64,000 bases of DNA. Source: Desulfallas thermosapovorans DSM 6562. GTDB lineage: Bacteria > Bacillota > Desulfotomaculia > Desulfotomaculales > Desulfallaceae. Location of the stretch: contig NZ_VNHM01000008.1 of the NCBI RefSeq assembly GCF_008124625.1, forward strand, positions 1 through 64,000. Direction: 5' to 3'. A program made the translations under genes and the position numbers. The notes beneath the pieces were generated by a model, which searched no databases, had not been told where the DNA came from, and was given only the letters and a program-made list of their open reading frames with translations. Below are positions 49,558-56,888 of this stretch, piece after piece; positions within the stretch are counted from its first letter, which is position 1, and each line of letters starts with the position of its first letter.

Positions 49558-49863
49558 ATGCAATGCCCTAATTGTCAAAAGGCTCTGCAGGGGGATTTTA
49601 AGTTTTGCCCTTATTGCGGTGTAGAATTAATTAATAATAACACTTGCCGGAACTGCCATAAAGAAGTTGACCCGGCTTGGGTATCCTGCCCATACTGCGG
49701 CAGCGATTTAAGGGCGCCGGTCCAGCGTCCCGCCCGCCAGCAACCGCCATACCGGCCGCCTCAACAACCGCCATATGCTCACGGCCACGGGCACTATTAT
49801 GATAGCAGTTCCGGCGGTCGTTACCGTAAGCGTAAAGGATTTTTGGGCCGCCTGTTTTCTTGA
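49558..49863 (+). CDS. Double zinc-ribbon protein with Pro/Tyr-rich tail
   Basis: A 101-residue protein with two short zinc ribbons: CPNCQKALQGDFKFCPYCG (residues 3-21) and CRNCHKEVDPAWVSCPYCG (about 29-47), each a Cys4 site. The remainder is a Pro/Gln/Tyr/His-rich disordered region ending in a basic KRK cluster. Such paired ribbons precede kinases and FHA proteins in many Firmicutes. AAAGGAGG precedes the ATG. It shares the reading frame of the kinase 37 bases further on, with only one stop codon between them. Confidence 0.85.
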   Translation: MQCPNCQKALQGDFKFCPYCGVELINNNTCRNCHKEVDPAWVSCPYCGSDLRAPVQRPARQQPPYRPPQQPPYAHGHGHYYDSSSGGRYRKRKGFLGRLFS

Positions 49864-49899
49864 AAAGAAACGCCATGTATCAGGGGATATACCATTGAG

Positions 49900-50709
49900 A
49901 TGCCCCTCGGCGGCGGAAGTTACGGCGTGGTGCTTAAAGCCACTCGCGGGGGCCGCAGCTACGCTATTAAAGCAATAATCAATGAAGGTAACGAATCATC
50001 TGAAGACCTTATAATGAGATTTAATCTGGAGTCGGAAATACTCAGCCGGGTTAATCATCCCCGGATACCGGGATTTGTCGAGGCCTTTTCCCAGGCCAGT
50101 GTCCATTACCTGGTCCAGGAGTATATTGAGGGGTTGCCGCTGAGTTACCTGGTGCAGAATGGCCATCGTTTTACTGAGGCGGAGGTAAAAGGAATTATCT
50201 ATCAACTTTTGGTGATCCTAAAGGCTCTGCATAATCCCCGGCTGCCCAAAAATGCCGTTATACATCGTGATTTGCGTCTTTCCAACCTCATGTTAAATGG
50301 CGATAATCTCTACTTGATCGATTTTGGCATGGCCAGGTTTATTGATTCGGGGCAGTGTCCCCAGTGCCTCGACCCGTTGCAAAAAAAATTTGTTCCGGTG
50401 CATCACCTTAAAGATAATTATGCAACGGTTAAAGATGCTCCGGCACAAAGACATATACCGGGTCCCCATACCTATCAGTTGTTGCGCCGGGAGATATCAC
50501 CGCGCAGTGATTTATTCGGGGTTGGGGTGGTGGCCGTCGATATGTTCACAAGCTGGGTGGTGGATGAAATGTTATTTGAAAAAAGGTGGGATGAAGTGCT
50601 TCCTTTATCCGAGCCCTTTAAAAAGTTCATTAAGAAACTGCTTAGCCGGGAAGGTTTTACCACCAGTGCAGAAGCCCTGGAATATTTAAGTGCAATAAAA
50701 AAGAGTTAA
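49900..50709 (+). CDS. Ser/Thr protein kinase, N-terminal end probably frameshifted
   Basis: A 269-residue eukaryotic-type kinase domain without membrane helix: glycine loop LGGGSYGVVLKA, Lys24 in YAIKAI, the catalytic loop HRDLRLSN (Lys replaced by Arg) and DFGMARF. Kinases of this group normally start G-Y-x-I just before the glycine loop. Those residues (GYTIE) lie upstream of this ATG in the same frame but have no start codon. If one G is removed from the GGGG at 49883-49886, an ATG at 49875 reads MYQGYTIEMPLGGG, giving a normal N-terminus. So a one-base insertion is suspected. Confidence 0.82.
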   Translation: MPLGGGSYGVVLKATRGGRSYAIKAIINEGNESSEDLIMRFNLESEILSRVNHPRIPGFVEAFSQASVHYLVQEYIEGLPLSYLVQNGHRFTEAEVKGIIYQLLVILKALHNPRLPKNAVIHRDLRLSNLMLNGDNLYLIDFGMARFIDSGQCPQCLDPLQKKFVPVHHLKDNYATVKDAPAQRHIPGPHTYQLLRREISPRSDLFGVGVVAVDMFTSWVVDEMLFEKRWDEVLPLSEPFKKFIKKLLSREGFTTSAEALEYLSAIKKS

Positions 50710-50738
50710 GGAAGCAAGGGAACCGTTCCTGTGCTTCC
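50709..50738. repeat. Dispersed repeat family A, hairpin between convergent genes
   Basis: GGAAGCAAGGGAACCGTTCC...GTGCTTCC forms a hairpin. It separates the kinase gene from the minus-strand c-di-GMP gene and probably terminates both. Confidence 0.65.
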
Positions 50739-52400
50739 TTACTTTTCCGACTTGGTAATCTCAATAAATACCTCAACCAGTTTTGGATCAAACATAGTTC
50801 CGGAACAACGCTTGATTTCCTCAACGGCTTCGCCCGGAGTCATATTCTTTCTATAAACACGGTGAGATGTCATGGCATCATAACTATCGGCAATTCTGAT
50901 GATCCTTGCTGCTAATGGAATGGCTTGTCCTTTGATTCCGTCGGGGTAGCCCGAACCGTCATAGTTTTCATGGTGATGCAGAATTATAGCGGAAATCGGC
51001 ACCAATTGGGTGACGGGTTTAACAATGTCACTGCCCCAGCGCGGGTGTTGCTTGAGAATATTCCATTCAATGTCATTAAGGGCCTCTGGTTTATTTAAAA
51101 TATCCCTGTCTATTTCAATCTTGCCTATGTCATGTAAAGAAGCAGCATATTTCAGTAGTTTCATTTCATTTTCCGGAAGGTTCAACCTTTGACCTATTTT
51201 AATGGATAAATCGGTGACCCTTTCCGAATGTCCGAAAGTGTAGCGGTCTTTTGCATTGATTACTGATATCAGTGTGCGTATCGAATTGAAAAGCTCTCTT
51301 TCATTTTCATTTATATCAAGATCTTCAAATACCGAGAAATAAAGTTCAACTTTATTTTTATGAAAACTCTTGGCCTTATAAAGTGCATAATCGGCGTGTT
51401 TTATTAATTCTTTGCGGGTAATACCATGGGCAGGGCTTGTGGCTATACCACAGGATATTGTTATTTTTCCTCCGGGTTGATATTCCTCTCCGTAAAATCC
51501 TTTGGATTCAACCAACTTGGTTATATTTTCGGCCACCCGTACCGCGTCATTACCATCGCATCCCGGAAGTAAAACGATGAATTCATCACCGCCGTATCTT
51601 GCTGCAAAACCTTCTTTTATATTTTCTTTTAATAAACCGCCGATAATCATTAAAACATGATCTCCCTCAAGATGGCCAAAACTGTCATTGTAGTTTTTAA
51701 AGTAATCGATATCGATAATTATTAATGATAAGGGGTTCTCCCGGGACACAGTCTTAAAATATTCTTTTAATTTGTCCTGAAAATAACGATGGTTATATAA
51801 CCCGGTTAGCATATCAGTGTTTGCGATTTCGTTCAGGTGTGCCCTATGTTTTGTTTCCAAGTCTGCTAGTCCACCGATAAACCATCCAACAATAAACATT
51901 AAACTGATATATATTAAGATAGACTCCAGAGCCGTTGAGATGCTTATCGCTCCAGGCTCAAAGGTTATTTGGTAAGCTATTAGAACTAAGCTGCATAATG
52001 AGGCCATTAAAATACCCGGTATTTTACCCAAAACCGAGGCGGTAATTAAAATGGGTAACAGTAGTATTGCTTCAGAGTAAGAAAAAGTCTTATGGGAGAT
52101 AAACAATGTTGATATTGCCAGAACAAGCGGTAAAGCAAAATAAATAATGTCTACATATGATAAAGGAGTTGAAAAGCCCGGTAATAAACGAACCCTGGTA
52201 ATATATAAAACGACAATGATAAGTCCAATCAAACAAAACAATAAAAAGAATACAATGTTGGCAAAGGGATAGAAATAATTTCTCGGAAATATAGTAAAAT
52301 CACTTAAAATAAAAGCAATGACAAATATGAGAAGACAAAGAATATGGGTAATCGTAATATATTCATATAGCTTTCTTTGCCTTTCTTCCTCCGTAATCAA
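50739..52400 (-). CDS. Membrane c-di-GMP enzyme: six-helix sensor + GGDEF + HD-GYP
   Basis: A 553-residue protein at the end of an Agr-type operon. Residues about 13-185 hold six predicted membrane helices, a count also typical of AgrC-type receptors. GGDEF domain about 190-355: RYGGDEFIVLLPG is intact (GGDEF at 270-274); the upstream inhibitory RxxD site is replaced by IKEG, so product inhibition is unlikely. HD-GYP domain about 375-553: SLHDIGKIEI (metal-binding HD at 423-424) and HHENYDGSGYPDG are intact. It can therefore in principle both make and break c-di-GMP. The TTG start follows GAGGTGGG. It lies 51 bases after agrD, with a hairpin between. Confidence 0.9.
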   Translation of the reverse strand: MITEEERQRKLYEYITITHILCLLIFVIAFILSDFTIFPRNYFYPFANIVFFLLFCLIGLIIVVLYITRVRLLPGFSTPLSYVDIIYFALPLVLAISTLFISHKTFSYSEAILLLPILITASVLGKIPGILMASLCSLVLIAYQITFEPGAISISTALESILIYISLMFIVGWFIGGLADLETKHRAHLNEIANTDMLTGLYNHRYFQDKLKEYFKTVSRENPLSLIIIDIDYFKNYNDSFGHLEGDHVLMIIGGLLKENIKEGFAARYGGDEFIVLLPGCDGNDAVRVAENITKLVESKGFYGEEYQPGGKITISCGIATSPAHGITRKELIKHADYALYKAKSFHKNKVELYFSVFEDLDINENERELFNSIRTLISVINAKDRYTFGHSERVTDLSIKIGQRLNLPENEMKLLKYAASLHDIGKIEIDRDILNKPEALNDIEWNILKQHPRWGSDIVKPVTQLVPISAIILHHHENYDGSGYPDGIKGQAIPLAARIIRIADSYDAMTSHRVYRKNMTPGEAVEEIKRCSGTMFDPKLVEVFIEITKSEK

Positions 52401-52419
52401 AATAAACCCACCTCATTGG

Positions 52420-52444
52420 AAAAAGGTGGTATAAAACCACCTTT
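52420..52444 (-). terminator. Hairpin between agrD and the GGDEF/HD-GYP gene
   Basis: On the minus strand AAAGGTGGT, five loop bases, ACCACCTTT, then TT. The stem is nine perfect pairs ending in five T residues. It could partly terminate transcripts after agrD and so set the ratio of signal to output enzyme. Confidence 0.55.
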
Positions 52445-52451
52445 ACCTGTG

Positions 52452-52583
52452 CTATTTTCTTAATGCTTTGGGTACTTCGGGCTGGTAATGCCAGGCAATG
52501 CAAGTAGGAGTTGCTATAATGGTTGTTATAAACAGCATTGCAGTTACGGAAAAATAACATAATTTGTTGATAATTTTTTTCAT
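52452..52583 (-). CDS. agrD: AgrD-type cyclic lactone autoinducer precursor (43 aa)
   Basis: The peptide begins MKKIINKLCYFSVTAMLFIT, a charged amphipathic and hydrophobic leader. The core TPTCIAWHYQPEVPKALRK follows: a Cys (position 28) and the YQPEVPKALR tail recognised by AgrB in clostridial AgrD peptides. By analogy with Clostridium perfringens, the signal would be a thiolactone ring closed from Cys28 to His32 (C-I-A-W-H). Its ATG overlaps the agrB stop (TGATG), a strong sign of coupled translation. GGGAGGTGAACC precedes it. Confidence 0.9.
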   Translation of the reverse strand: MKKIINKLCYFSVTAMLFITTIIATPTCIAWHYQPEVPKALRK

Positions 52584-53224
52584 CAATGGTTCACCTCCCT
52601 TGATCCTATTTTTAAATTATCTATGTATGACATTACATGGTGTCCGAAACGGGTTAAATTAAAGCTCGTCCAAAACACAGACAATACAACCGCTGCCTGT
52701 GCTTCAAGCGCATATATCCAGGAACTTTGCCGGAGCAGTATAATAGCTACCGATATAATGCCCATAATGATTAATGCCATTATTTTCAGTCTTTTTCTTC
52801 TGGCGTCGGATAAAATGGGCGCCGAGGGAGAATCCACAGGTGCCAGTAGGATAATTAAAAATGTTCCTATCAGCACTGCCGCAATTGCCAGGCTATCAAG
52901 ATATATTTGTTTAATATGAGACAGGTATGAGGCTGCCACCGATATAGACAAGAAAACCACTGCCGTGATCAAGGCACAGCGCCACGGCGAATTGGAATGT
53001 GCCCCCCCGGCGGTTTGTCTTAACATTGCCACCGTAATCAAACAGGTAATAATACCCGGCAATGTGCCGAAAAAAAGACCCAGCAAAAGTATATTTAAAG
53101 TATTAAAAATATTAATTAAAGTTACTTCAATAAAATAAGTAACAATTTCTTCTTGTTCATCTGAAATCCCTGTTCGTGCTGATAAATAGCCTGCTATGCG
53201 TTTACTGATTGGCAGGTAACTCAT
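52583..53224 (-). CDS. agrB: AgrB-type peptide-processing membrane protease
   Basis: A 213-residue membrane protease with five or six helices. The catalytic pair is in TAGGAHSNSPWRCA: His76 and Cys83, the same spacing as His77/Cys84 of Staphylococcus AgrB. It cuts the AgrD precursor and closes the thiolactone ring. The ATG chosen overlaps the previous stop (ATGA), with GGGTGG five bases before; a GTG three codons earlier is possible. It is co-transcribed with the gene before it and with agrD. Confidence 0.93.
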   Translation of the reverse strand: MSYLPISKRIAGYLSARTGISDEQEEIVTYFIEVTLINIFNTLNILLLGLFFGTLPGIITCLITVAMLRQTAGGAHSNSPWRCALITAVVFLSISVAASYLSHIKQIYLDSLAIAAVLIGTFLIILLAPVDSPSAPILSDARRKRLKIMALIIMGIISVAIILLRQSSWIYALEAQAAVVLSVFWTSFNLTRFGHHVMSYIDNLKIGSREVNH

Positions 53225-53679
53225 ATTTTCCACCCATTCAGTACCGGTTTATTAATTTTGGAGATCAGCAAAGCTAGAATAAAAACTATTATGGCCTGCG
53301 GAAGTCCGATTAATATCCATAATAATTGATCAGTCGCTGCCGTTTGAAGGTTAAGATGGGTTAGTTTTGAAATAGCCAAATGAATAACTAGTTCGAGAAG
53401 TATTAAAATTAGTATACTTGATATGGTTACTATAAAACTTTTAACTGGTGATGTACGGGTTGTTTTAGAGATAAAAAGAACAATCATTAGAAGTACAGCT
53501 ATTGTGTGAAGGCCAAGCGCAAAGGGTAAAAGCTTAATTGCCGAACCTATAATGGATATGATAGCCCCGCCTATTGCTATAGGAACCCACCGTAGGGGGA
53601 TTCTTGCAAATGCTAAACTTAAACCAGTGGTAGCGATGGTTTCCGGAATGCCTTGCAATAAAAAAAGGATATCATTCAC
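53221..53679 (-). CDS. Stand-alone AgrC-like membrane sensor domain (no kinase)
   Basis: A 152-residue, five-helix protein. The start LLQGIPETIATTGLSLAFARIPLRW, and LPFALGLHTIAVLLMIVLF then KSFIVTISSILILILLEL, resemble the N-terminal membrane domain of clostridial AgrC-type kinases. The protein ends after the last helix with a short basic tail (SKINKPVLNGWKI), so no dimerisation or ATPase domain is present. It may be a free receptor for the peptide or a partner of the six-helix c-di-GMP enzyme. The GTG start follows AAGGAG. It heads the operon. Confidence 0.65.
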   Translation of the reverse strand: MNDILFLLQGIPETIATTGLSLAFARIPLRWVPIAIGGAIISIIGSAIKLLPFALGLHTIAVLLMIVLFISKTTRTSPVKSFIVTISSILILILLELVIHLAISKLTHLNLQTAATDQLLWILIGLPQAIIVFILALLISKINKPVLNGWKI

Positions 53680-53802
53680 GACCTTATCTCCTTAATTTAT
53701 GTACAGCGTTGATACTTACTCCCCTTATCCGGCCTGCCAGAAACGTGTAGCTTCAAGGGAAGGTAAATGTTTCATCCTTTATCACTTGTTTCTTGTTTCA
53801 TT

Positions 53803-53830
53803 ATTATATCACATTCAGCATAGTTGTCCA
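53803..53830 (-). promoter_or_regulatory. Promoter of the agr-type operon
   Basis: On the minus strand TGGACA (53830-53825), 16-base spacer, TATAAT (53808-53803), about 125 bases before the first gene. Confidence 0.6.
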
Positions 53831-53930
53831 TTTAGTATATTAAAAACTCAATATGCCCGAAAATAATACCCTTGGTAAAAAATTTATCAAGAAAAAAAAC
53901 AATATCCTCAACTTAAAACCGTTTGCATAT

Positions 53931-54080
53931 GGGCAATACAACCATTGGGGTAGTGGCACCAATGGTAAACTGTCCAAGGCCCGGGGCCGACAAGGTGGCC
54001 CGGATGGCCAGCGATGGCTATGCCTGCTATACATACCATGTTTGACGGGGATATTATATTGGCCATGTTAACCAACAAAT
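53931..54080 (+). pseudogene. P1-family peptidase (DmpA/BapA-like) relic
   Basis: Fragments recognisable across three frames: GNTTIGVVA, then TNGKLSKA, then VARMASDGYA, then HTMFDGDII. These are consecutive conserved pieces of the C-terminal part of S58/P1 peptidases, including the catalytic-site GNTTIGVVATN segment. At least two frameshifts and the missing N-terminal two-thirds make it non-functional. It lies upstream of the agr promoter. Confidence 0.65.
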
Positions 54081-54136
54081 TGTTCCGAAACCGGACCCGG
54101 AAAAATAGTTTTCGACTTTGCGCGTTTGGGGCAAGA

Positions 54137-54180
54137 AAAAGCGCTTTAGTAGAACGATGATGTTCTATTAAAGCGCTTTT
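54137..54180. terminator. Long perfect-type terminator hairpin
   Basis: AAAAGCGCTTTAGTAGAAC (54137-54155) pairs with GTTCTATTAAAGCGCTTTT (54162-54180); 19 pairs, one wobble, six-base loop. It is bidirectional and insulates the agr locus from the spore-coat gene. Confidence 0.8.
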
Positions 54181-54279
54181 ATTAAATATTAGTTCCTTTA
54201 TGTCCGAATTGTAACAAAAATGTAATAAAATACATAAATTGGTATCGTAAGTATAAAATCCAAAAGGAGGCCATAAAAA

Positions 54280-55038
54280 ATGTACGAAGTTGATGCTGTT
54301 GCAGCGGAAAAGTTTATCAAGAAAAAGGCATTGGATGTTAAGGCTACCGATCAGGCATTGTGTGATAACACGCCCGTTACACCGACACCGATAACAACGG
54401 CCATTGCCAAAATACCGGTTGTTCTTGCGGAGTTAACTGTACAAATTAACGTTGACGCAAAGATTAACCTACCTGAACCCGCTATAGAGATAAAGCGTGT
54501 AGGAAAGCGCTTAAAAGTTACCCAATGCCGGCTTTTGCAAAATACAAATAAATTATTCATCAGTGGATTTGTACGCAAGAACATTGAATACTCCACTCGT
54601 AAATCATCAAACCGCGATGGTATTTGCGGGAACATCAGTCACTGCACAGTTGATGTGCCCTGGAGCTGTGTAACAGCCGTAGATTTCAACGTTGGCACTC
54701 CGGCCCCTGCCTTATTTAACTTTGAAAATCAATTTGAATACTTGGTTGAACAAGATCTTGGTCCTAAATTCCCGGCCAAAGACCGGTTAATGTCCGGCGA
54801 TCTGACCGAGTTAAACCAGGTGAGCACCGAATTTTTTAACGAATTGCCGTTTTGCGAATTAATCAGTGCCACCATTACCGAGTTTAATGAAGCAGTCAAC
54901 CGTAAGGACCCGTACGGAGAGAATCCTTTCGAGGAATTCGAATTCACAAGCATCCAGGAAAAAATGGTTATTGATCTCACCCTTAAAATACTGCAAAATC
55001 AACAGGTGGAAATCAACGGTGTCAGCAACAATGGTTAA
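54280..55038 (+). CDS. SPOCS-domain (DUF3794) spore-coat-associated protein
   Basis: A 252-residue protein. Its central part carries the SPOCS-type segment VTQCRLLQNTNKLFISGFVRKNIEY (about residues 85-110), followed by a strand-rich stretch ending VDVPWSCVTAVDF. The C-terminal part is acidic (NPFEEFEF). SPOCS domains occur in spore-coat assembly proteins such as SipL and CsxC-like coat proteins. AAAGGAGG precedes the ATG. A terminator follows, shared with the convergent gene. Confidence 0.78.
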   Translation: MYEVDAVAAEKFIKKKALDVKATDQALCDNTPVTPTPITTAIAKIPVVLAELTVQINVDAKINLPEPAIEIKRVGKRLKVTQCRLLQNTNKLFISGFVRKNIEYSTRKSSNRDGICGNISHCTVDVPWSCVTAVDFNVGTPAPALFNFENQFEYLVEQDLGPKFPAKDRLMSGDLTELNQVSTEFFNELPFCELISATITEFNEAVNRKDPYGENPFEEFEFTSIQEKMVIDLTLKILQNQQVEINGVSNNG

Positions 55039-55075
55039 AGGGTAACTGCCCGGCAATAAAACCCGGCCTGTTTGG

Positions 55076-55108
55076 AGGAACCAAGATGATATTATCTTGG
55101 TTCCTTTT
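55076..55108. terminator. Shared terminator of two convergent genes
   Basis: AGGAACCAAGAT (55076-55087) pairs with ATCTTGGTTCCT (55094-55105), followed by TTT. The stop codon of the minus-strand gene lies in it. Confidence 0.82.
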
Positions 55109-55373
55109 GATAACAGGTTTTTTGTTTGATTAAAGTCATGGTAACCAGGTTAACTTCAACAGTTGCCTTTTTGACCGGTATAACTCTGTGAACTTTGGCA
55201 GGTAGTTCGCAGGTTATTAATGGCTCTGTCTTATTATAAAATCTACCGGGTTTGTTTATTTTCCGCCGGGCTCGTGGAAGCAGTAAATCCAGTTTCATGC
55301 TGGATATTTTATTTAAGTCTTCCCTATCTTTTATTTCTATAACAATTGTTTCTCGTGAATTGCTAATATTCAT
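55092..55373 (-). CDS. Unknown 93-residue basic protein
   Basis: No family recognised. It starts MNISNSRETIVIEIKDREDL, has a basic middle (RARRKINKP) and a strand-rich C-terminal half (KVHRVIPVKKATVEVNLVTMTL). An excellent site (AAAAGGAGGGAGAAC) precedes the ATG, and its stop lies in a shared terminator, so it is a real gene. The location between coat-type genes suggests a spore role, but this is only by association. Confidence 0.6.
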   Translation of the reverse strand: MNISNSRETIVIEIKDREDLNKISSMKLDLLLPRARRKINKPGRFYNKTEPLITCELPAKVHRVIPVKKATVEVNLVTMTLIKQKTCYQKEPR

Positions 55374-55552
55374 ATTGTTCTCCCTCCTTTTATCTCTAAA
55401 TTACGCAATCAATGGTAGGTCATAGCTGTCCTATATTAAGCATTGTATGTACTTGAGGCAAGGATTTTTTTGTAACGCAATTCGGGGAATAAGAATATTT
55501 AATTATTATATGCAAAGTAAATTACAGGAGTCTATTATGGGGGGGTATTCTA

Positions 55553-55876
55553 ATGGCTTGGATACCGGGTTCGATAGAATTTACATCACTACCCGAACAG
55601 CAAAGTTGTTTTGAGGGAAACATAAAGATAAAAAAGGTAAACGAAATAGTTTTTCATGGCGTTGTTACCGAAGGTGAAGAACAGAAACCTGTATCAGGGG
55701 CAGTGGTTGAGGTATTTGCCCGCTTAGGCGATAACCAGGAATTGCCTCTCAGTCATTCATTTAGTGGCCACGACGGGCACTATTTGCTATATGTTGATAA
55801 AGAGGTAATACCGGACGGCACCACCGCAATTATTGTTAGGGCCAGCGCCGGCAATCCTGCCTCTGGCATGGGGTAA
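55553..55876 (+). CDS. Unknown protein with a carboxypeptidase-regulatory-like beta domain
   Basis: A 107-residue protein. About residues 33-105 resemble a carboxypeptidase-regulatory-like (Ig-like) domain: FHGVVTEGEEQKPVSGAVVE, then SFSGHDGHYLLYV. The same plan recurs in the next gene. These domains act as structural or surface modules. No signal peptide is seen. GGGGGGTATTCTA precedes the ATG. Probably spore-associated by context. Confidence 0.65.
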   Translation: MAWIPGSIEFTSLPEQQSCFEGNIKIKKVNEIVFHGVVTEGEEQKPVSGAVVEVFARLGDNQELPLSHSFSGHDGHYLLYVDKEVIPDGTTAIIVRASAGNPASGMG

Positions 55877-55899
55877 TTCATATTCAGGGAGCAGATTTT

Positions 55900-56628
55900 A
55901 TGGAAGAGAACTTAACCGGTCAGGCCGGTGCAAAGCAATATATAGCGGAACAGAAAAATGACGGGCGTTTATACTTTTACGGTAGGGTTGAGGACAACAA
56001 CGGTCTGGGCATTGATAATGGCGTCGTACTGTTGTTTGCCTGCTATGGCAATAAAATAGAAAAACTTCTGGCCAATACCTTTACTGACCAGGAAGGCAAT
56101 TATCTTATTACTATACCAAAGTTTACCAATTATTCCGGGCTTTTAGGGTATAAATTAAGGGCTGGTAAGTCCCAGATACCAAGTAAAGCATTTGGTTACC
56201 CGGATATTTGCCCCAAAGAAAAATATAAAGAACCGGAATTGAATACTATTACTGCTGAATGTTATGTGAAAGAATGTGCGGAAAAGCCGGATAACCTCAA
56301 TTACGAAGTGCGTTTCAACGTATCGGAGCAAGATAAAAATATTAATCAAGAAATTAGTTTTAACTTGCCCGCCGAAGGTCATGTTGTCAAGGTATTCAAC
56401 CTGGTTGAGGTAGGTGAAAGTGAATATCACTGGCCGGGTGCTAAACAGGCCATGGCATCATTTGAGGCTGTGATAATGGAACCAGAACAGAAGTTAATTA
56501 ATAAAAAGGAATGTATATATAGTAAAAGAGATTTAACTTTTGATATTGATATCACTCTTGTTTTACTATTGCTTGGTATGTTCGGGATTATTGGCTGCTC
56601 GAAGGTTCCGCGGGAGAACAACTTATAA
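55900..56628 (+). CDS. Unknown protein with Ig-like beta domain and C-terminal membrane helix
   Basis: A 242-residue protein. About residues 23-90 form a domain like that of the preceding gene (LYFYGRVEDNNGLGIDNGVV, TFTDQEGNYLI). A Cys-containing middle follows (CPKEKYKEPELNTITAECYV), and near the end there is one hydrophobic helix (ITLVLLLLGMFGIIGC). The C-terminus ends at the border of a family B repeat, so the last residues (KVPRENNL) may be altered by that insertion. It lies 23 bases after the preceding gene and is probably co-transcribed. Confidence 0.6.
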   Translation: MEENLTGQAGAKQYIAEQKNDGRLYFYGRVEDNNGLGIDNGVVLLFACYGNKIEKLLANTFTDQEGNYLITIPKFTNYSGLLGYKLRAGKSQIPSKAFGYPDICPKEKYKEPELNTITAECYVKECAEKPDNLNYEVRFNVSEQDKNINQEISFNLPAEGHVVKVFNLVEVGESEYHWPGAKQAMASFEAVIMEPEQKLINKKECIYSKRDLTFDIDITLVLLLLGMFGIIGCSKVPRENNL

Positions 56629-56697
56629 CCTCTACGTTGGCCGGCTTTTAGGGTGTTTTTTGCAGGTGGCAGCACCAAAGCTACTATTTGAATAAAC
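56626..56697 (+). repeat. Intergenic repeat family B, copy 3
   Basis: AACCTCTACGTTGGCCGGC, TTTTTTGCAGG, GGCAGCACCAAAGC and a TTTGAATAAACG block follow the order seen at 11223-11299. It abuts the stop codon of the gene before it. Confidence 0.55.
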
Positions 56698-56888
56698 GTT
56701 ATAACAGGGCCTCCCTTGTAAAAAGTGTAAAATTACACTAAAGCAAACCAATTACCCGCCCCAAATCGTAGCTGTTTTGGAACAATATATATTCCTTCAT
56801 CGTCAGATTATACAAAACCGGCAAAGGGGGATTGGGATTTGATACATGCTCATGTGGTTTTGCACGGTATAGAAAAGGAGGTTGTATA

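Noticed and set aside
49861-49863. TGA between zinc-ribbon and kinase read as selenocysteine
   Set aside because: No hairpin resembling a bacterial SECIS follows immediately, and no Cys/Sec motif is expected there; a one-base shift explains the data better.
53853-54071. 72-codon plus-strand frame
   Set aside because: It reads through pieces of the degraded peptidase in mixed frames and has no ribosome site.
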